Assembly (NCBI GenBank): GCA_035582835.1
Contig: JAYKAV010002970.1
Span: 479,086-543,085, forward strand
DNA: 64,000 bases
From: Phoebastria nigripes
Taxonomy: Eukaryota > Chordata > Aves > Procellariiformes > Diomedeidae
Direction: 5' to 3'
Position numbers and translations under genes: made by a program
Notes under the pieces: generated by a model
What the model was told of the DNA's origin: nothing
The model's database searches: none
The model's input: the letters and a program-made list of their open reading frames with translations, nothing else
Shown here: piece after piece, positions 60,279 to 64,000 of the stretch
Layout: the number at the start of each line of letters is the position of its first letter
How positions within the stretch are numbered: the stretch's first letter is position 1

Positions 60279-61170
60279 TGTGGTGGGTTGACCTTGGCCA
60301 GCTGCCAGGTGCCCACCCAGCTGCTCTCCCACTTCCCCTCCTCAGCAGGAAGGGGGAGAAAATTAAGATCAAAAGAGCTCATGCGTCAAGATGAAGACAA
60401 GGAGATCACTCACCAATGACCATCACAGACAAAATAGACTCAAATTGGGGAAGATTAATTTAATTTACTGCCAATTAAAAATAGAGTAGGAGTCAGAAAG
60501 AAAAACAAAACTAAAACCCCTTCCCTCCACCCTGCTTTTTTCCCAGGCTCCACTTCGCTGCTTCATCCCTGACTCCTCTACCTCCTCCCCACACTGAGCA
60601 GTGCAGGAGGATGGAGAATGGGGGGTTGGGGTCAGTCCATAACAGCTCCTCTCTGCCGCTCCTTCCTCCTCATGCTTTTCCCCTGCTCCAGCACAGGCTC
60701 TCCACTGGCTGCAGCTTCCTCTAGGGCACATCCACCTGCTCTGGCATGGGGTCCTCCATCAGCTGCAGTGTGGAAATCTGATACACCGTGGTCATCCATG
60801 GGCTACAGGGGGACAATCTGCTTCACCATGTTCTTCTCCAGGGGCTGCAGGGAAATCTCTGCTTCGGTGCCTGGAATACCTCCTCTCCCTCCTTCTTCAC
60901 TGAGCTAGGTGTCTGCAGGGCGGCTTCTCTCACATTTTTCTCACTCCTCTCTCACAGAGATGCTGTGCAGTGTTTTTTACTCTTTCTTAAACTTGTTTTC
61001 CCCGAGGTGCCACCACCTTGGCTGCTGGGCTCAGCCGTGCTCTGCGGTGGATCCATTGGAGCTGACTGGAACCGACTGTGTCTGGCACAGGGCAGCCCCA
61101 GCCTCTCCTCACAGAGGCCACCCCTGCAGCCCCCCCCACTGCTAACATCTTGCCATGGACACCCAATACA
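60279..61170 (-). mobile_element. endogenous retrovirus LTR, probable solo LTR
   Basis: The block starts TGTGGTGGGTTGACCTTGG and ends CACCCAATACA on the plus strand, giving TG...CA ends when read on either strand. Its wording is that of a widespread avian endogenous retrovirus LTR. I place it on the minus strand because a candidate polyadenylation signal (ATTAAA, at 60459-60464) and the AGATCACTCACCAATGACCA-type segment sit near the low-coordinate end, where R and U5 should be. No gag, pol or env sequence borders it, so it is probably a solo LTR left by recombination between two LTRs. Flanking pentamers are TTCAT (left) and TTAAT (right), a possible mutated target duplication. It is GC-richer than its surroundings. 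Confidence 0.8.
60736..60856. repeat. three about 40-bp tandem units inside LTR
   Basis: Units lie at 60736-60777, 60778-60817 and 60818-60856 (42, 40 and 39 bases). Each begins CTG and ends GCTGCAG or GCTACAG followed by a short G/A stretch and AAT. They share the pattern CTGCT...CATGG...TCC...GGGCTGCAG. The array lies in what should be the U3 part of the LTR, a usual place for tandem enhancer-like units. Confidence 0.75.
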
Positions 61171-62286
61171 TTAATTCATATAGAAAACAATTTTGTTTTA
61201 ATTTGGTTTAGTTATAAAACAAAGCAAATAAATCTTGAGACTAGCTTTCTCCTGCTGTATGCTTTGATCATGAAATCTAATAAATTTAATTAAAATAGAC
61301 ATTTTCTTACAAATTCTATTGATTTGGATGAACTTCCATTTCTCCATGAAATACTTTTCTCATTAAAAAATATCAACCAGTCAACTATTATTAATGTTTT
61401 AAGCCAACCGCAGCAGGCTAGCTAAGCTTCTTTAATAACAGAAAAGGTTTAGAAAACAATCTGCCACGCAAATTTTAAAATTCAAATCAACCCCAAAAAT
61501 TTAATGTGAATTTTAATATTCAAATGCAATTGAGAAAGACACTTAGCAACTTTAGTCTCTCCCACAGCATATTCAGTGATTATATCCTAACACATGAAAT
61601 TACACTGAAAGTAGATAAAAACATTCTCTCCACTGTAGAGAGAGCTGAGTGCTAAGATGTCCATTTTGATGATAATTCTAGAGGAAGGCAAAAATGAGAA
61701 ATGACCTGGACTTGGGGTTCTGAAGGTAACAATAACTGGGCTTTTTGTGCAACAGTATTTCCCACTGTGTCCCCTGTCTCAGTAAATGACATCCTTATGA
61801 CCACACCTTGAAGAGGTAGATGGAGCATGGGGTTCTGTGCCTCTGTGTAAGTGGACTCCTTCAAGGAAGAGAATAACCAGTTCTTTGCCTTTTAAAAAAC
61901 AAAGACGAAATAAGAATAGTGCATATTATAATTAATAATGATCACTTTCAGAATACCTTACAGCTTCAAAGCACTATGAAACCATCAAGTAATTAATGTT
62001 TACTTAATGAAATTAATATAATTCAATATGCAAAGATGCTGAAACAACAGAAGAGTTTTAAAATGCACAAGCCAAATCCCTGAGCCCACGTGAGAAGCTG
62101 CACAGCTTTATAGTCAGGTTCTACACAAACCGTTGATGTGCTACGTATGCACAGTGTCCAAAGGCAGCAGAATAGATCAAGGGAATAAATAATTTCGAAA
62201 ACAATAAAGTCTTAAAGGAGATCCAGGATTTTAGATGGCTCTCCAGACGGTCAAAATCACATACCTTGATGTTTAAGCTACTCATG
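61171..62286. other. unique AT-rich non-coding sequence between two retroviral pieces
   Basis: No gene recognised. Most of it is very AT-rich; one short frame at 61652-61864 has no family signature. The five bases next to the LTR at 62287 are TCATG (62282-62286), the candidate left target-site duplication of the neighbouring provirus. Confidence 0.55.
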
Positions 62287-62409
62287 TGTTGTGGTTTAAC
62301 CAAGCAGGCAGCTAAAGACCACGCAGCTGCTCGCTCACTCCCAGCCCTCCAGTGGGATGGGGGAGAGAATTGAAAAAAAAGTAAAATTCATGGGTTGAGA
62401 TAAAGACAG

Positions 62410-62415
62410 TTTAAT
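62410..62415 (-). terminator. LTR polyadenylation signal ATTAAA
   Basis: ATTAAA on the minus strand, about 155 bases downstream of the TATA box. This is the position expected near the R/U5 border of an LTR. ATTAAA is the commonest natural variant of AATAAA. Confidence 0.6.
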
Positions 62416-62436
62416 AGGACAGAAAAGGAAGGGAAA

Positions 62437-62462
62437 ATAGTAATAATAATAATAATGATAAA
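62437..62462. repeat. (TAA)n microsatellite within the LTR
   Basis: AGTAATAATAATAATAATG on the plus strand, about six trinucleotide units, inside the LTR between the TATA box and the polyadenylation signal. Confidence 0.85.
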
Positions 62463-62569
62463 AGAATAGACAAATAAGTGATGCACAATGCAATTTCTCA
62501 CCACCCGCCGACCAATGCCCAGCCAGTTCCCAAGCAGCGGTCATCACCCCCACAGCCAACTCCCCCCAG

Positions 62570-62577
62570 TTTATATA
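62570..62577 (-). promoter_or_regulatory. LTR TATA box
   Basis: TATATAAA on the minus strand, 7 bases downstream of the CRE palindrome and upstream of the polyadenylation signal. It fits the core promoter of a retroviral LTR. Whether it is active today cannot be told from sequence. Confidence 0.7.
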
Positions 62578-62584
62578 CTGAGCA

Positions 62585-62592
62585 TGACGTCA
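62585..62592. promoter_or_regulatory. CRE palindrome TGACGTCA in LTR
   Basis: A perfect 8-bp cyclic-AMP response element, the site bound by CREB/ATF proteins, placed directly upstream of the LTR TATA box. The flanks (GCA...TATGC) are nearly palindromic as well. The central CpG has been kept although CpG is usually lost in old methylated insertions. Confidence 0.65.
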
Positions 62593-62829
62593 TATGCTAT
62601 GGAATATCCCTTTGGCTAGTTTGGGTCAGCTGTCCTGGCTGNGCCCGCTCCCAGCTTCTCGCTGGTAGGGCATAAGAAGCTCAAAAGTCCTTGACTAGTG
62701 TAAATACTACTTAGCAACAACTAAAAATATCAGTGTGTTATCAACATTATTCTCATACTAAATCCAAAACACAGCACTACACCAGCTACTAAGAAGAAAA
62801 TTAACTCTATCTCAGCTCAAACCAGGACA

Positions 62830-63178
62830 GTATCCACCCCTTATTCTATACCATCTATATCATGTCCAAGTCCCACACTTTCCAATACATTCCAATTAAT
62901 CACCACCGCTTTTCCTGTCCTTTGATATATACACACAGATATCATTCACTTAGTCTATAGGCCATCCCTATAAAATGTTTGTTGAGTTCATTTAGTCCAT
63001 GACTTTGGGCCCCATCTGTCATAACAGTCTTTCAGGGCAGGAGAGATGGTGTGTGGTGTTGGATTGTTGCATGCTGAAGCCAGTTCTGGTTCTATTATCA
63101 CTGTGCTCATCCAGTTCTATCATCATTGCACTTTGCTTGGTTTCATCAAAGATCATTCTTCATTAATCTGGGTGATTC
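62830..63178 (-). mobile_element. provirus 3' region between pol and LTR, no env
   Basis: About 350 bases between the end of the open pol frame and the 3' LTR. Just upstream of the LTR on the minus strand is the purine-rich AATAAGGGGTGGATAC, a plausible polypurine tract for second-strand priming. There is no room for an envelope gene and none is seen, in keeping with ERV-L-like elements or with loss of env. Confidence 0.65.
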
Positions 63179-64000
63179 CTACTGTAATTCCGTTGATATG
63201 GCCATCATAGAAGTGATGATATACAATATTATATAACAAATAACATCATACAATTTAATCCCTTGAGGTACACATTGGACTTTCCCATCCTTCTGCATTA
63301 CCCACCAAGTGCACCCAGGTCCTTTAGCAAAAGCAATCCCACCAATGGGTTTTCCCTTGCCCGAGGCAGGAGTAACCCAGACTGTCTTCCCCAGCATATT
63401 CTTTATGTGCACTACAGGGACTTCATCCCNATCTACAGTATGTAAAAGCTTTGATTGGGCAGGGCCAGCTCGATTGAAAGATCCCCTGGTGTTGACTAAC
63501 CAGGTGGCCTTTGCCAAATGAGTATCCCAATGTTTGAACATCCCACCACCCATTGCTCTCAGTGTAGTCTTTAGCAGTCCATTGTATCNTTNNATTTTCC
63601 CNGAGGCTGGTGCATGATAGGGGATGGGATATACCCACTCAATGCCATGCTCTTTGGCCCAGGTGTCTATGAGGGTGTTGCGGAAATGGGTCCCGTTGTC
63701 TGACTCAATTGTTTCTGGGCTGCCATGTCGCCATAAGACTTACTTTTCAAAGCCCAGGATAGTGTTCCGGGCAGTGGCATGGGGCACAGGATATGTTTCC
63801 AGCCATCCGGTGGTTGCTTCCACCATGGTGAGCACATAGCGCTTGCCTTGGNGGNNTTNTGGGAGNGNGANATNATCAATCTGCCAGGCCTCCCCATATT
63901 TATATTTCAGCCATCATCCTCCATACCAAAGAGGCTTTACTCGCTTGGCTTGCTTGATGGCAGCGCATGTTTCACATTCATGGATAACCTGTGCAATAGT
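63179..64000 (-). pseudogene. pol: retroviral pol integrase region, defective, partial
   Basis: One reading frame on the minus strand covers the window edge at 64000 down to a stop at 63179-63181. Visible parts are the CxxC half of the N-terminal zinc-binding domain (CETC, near 63977), the first catalytic aspartate region (YGEAWQID, near 63885), the second catalytic aspartate (SDNG, near 63700), and a C-terminal stretch with VVHIKNMLGKTVWV and GPGCTWWVMQKDG. Integrase would join viral DNA to the host chromosome. Damage: in-frame stops at 63914-63916 (TGA) and 63740-63742 (TAA). The third catalytic residue falls at codon 63590-63592, read as NAA, so its identity is unknown. Ns cluster at 63589-63602 and 63852-63874. 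The frame is otherwise kept without net shifts. The rest of pol and gag would lie beyond the window. Confidence 0.88.

Larger units (their letters stand above)
62287..62829 (-). mobile_element. 3' LTR of avian endogenous retrovirus
   Basis: Read on the minus strand this 543-base block starts TGTCCTGGTTTGAGCTGAG at 62829 and ends AAACCACAACA at 62287. This is the wording of a very common avian endogenous retrovirus LTR, which I associate with ERV-L-like elements. In order on the minus strand it shows a CRE palindrome TGACGTCA (62585-62592), a TATA box (62570-62577), an (ATT)n run (about 62437-62457) and an ATTAAA polyadenylation signal (62410-62415), the expected U3-R-U5 layout. Retroviral pol sequence lies on its upstream side, so it is the 3' LTR. 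One N is at 62642. The 5' LTR should lie beyond position 64000. Confidence 0.9.

Noticed and set aside
60465..61293. Several proline- and serine-rich frames over the LTR
   Set aside because: They lie inside the GC-rich LTR and its tandem units on both strands, and LTRs of this type do not encode proteins here.
1..64000. CRISPR arrays, bacterial operons, riboswitches, phage or plasmid systems
   Set aside because: Nothing of this kind is visible; the repeat content is that of a vertebrate (bird) chromosome.

Overview
The window reads as non-coding DNA from a bird nuclear genome. The evidence is the repeat content: several 5'-truncated CR1 non-LTR retrotransposons on both strands, with the CR1-type 3' end of short ATTCTATG-like repeats, plus two long terminal repeats (LTRs) of avian endogenous retrovirus type. 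Base composition is AT-rich. Scattered single N bases and one short N run show a draft or masked consensus. The species cannot be named from this sequence. I find no supportable host protein-coding gene, tRNA, rRNA, CRISPR array or operon. The open frames outside transposons are short, overlap one another on both strands and lack recognisable domains.

Layout. Positions 1 to about 23,500 are mostly unique intergenic or intronic sequence with A-rich and T-rich tracts, small microsatellites and one relic resembling the core of a MIR/CORE-SINE (about 18,590-18,725). From 23,560 to 24,240 lies an old, heavily mutated CR1 copy whose reverse transcriptase core can still be translated. A younger CR1 3' end is at 26,511-27,036. 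At 32,308-33,616 two CR1 copies sit tail to tail. From 33,600 to 54,870 the sequence is again mainly unique, with a bare CR1 tail at 48,688 and two probable ancient CR1/L3-like LINE relics (about 41,190 and 49,290).

The last 9 kb is the transposon-rich part. It holds a 1.6 kb CR1 with an almost complete reverse transcriptase core broken by stops and a frameshift (54,873-56,468), a CR1 with an uninterrupted 232-codon C-terminal frame (59,048-59,862), and a probable solo LTR (60,279-61,170). At the right edge is the 3' part of an endogenous retrovirus on the minus strand: integrase region, no visible env, then the 3' LTR (62,287-62,829). This provirus continues past the window.

Nothing here forms a pathway or a new biological system. 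The most useful leads are: the structured LTR with a perfect CRE palindrome beside its TATA box; an integrase frame with two stops whose catalytic glutamate codon is masked by an N; a near-perfect 28-bp palindrome; a suspicious poly-T/NNNN/poly-A assembly junction; and a weakly conserved TAGGCACCTA-bearing motif at several loci that may mark an unclassified old repeat.
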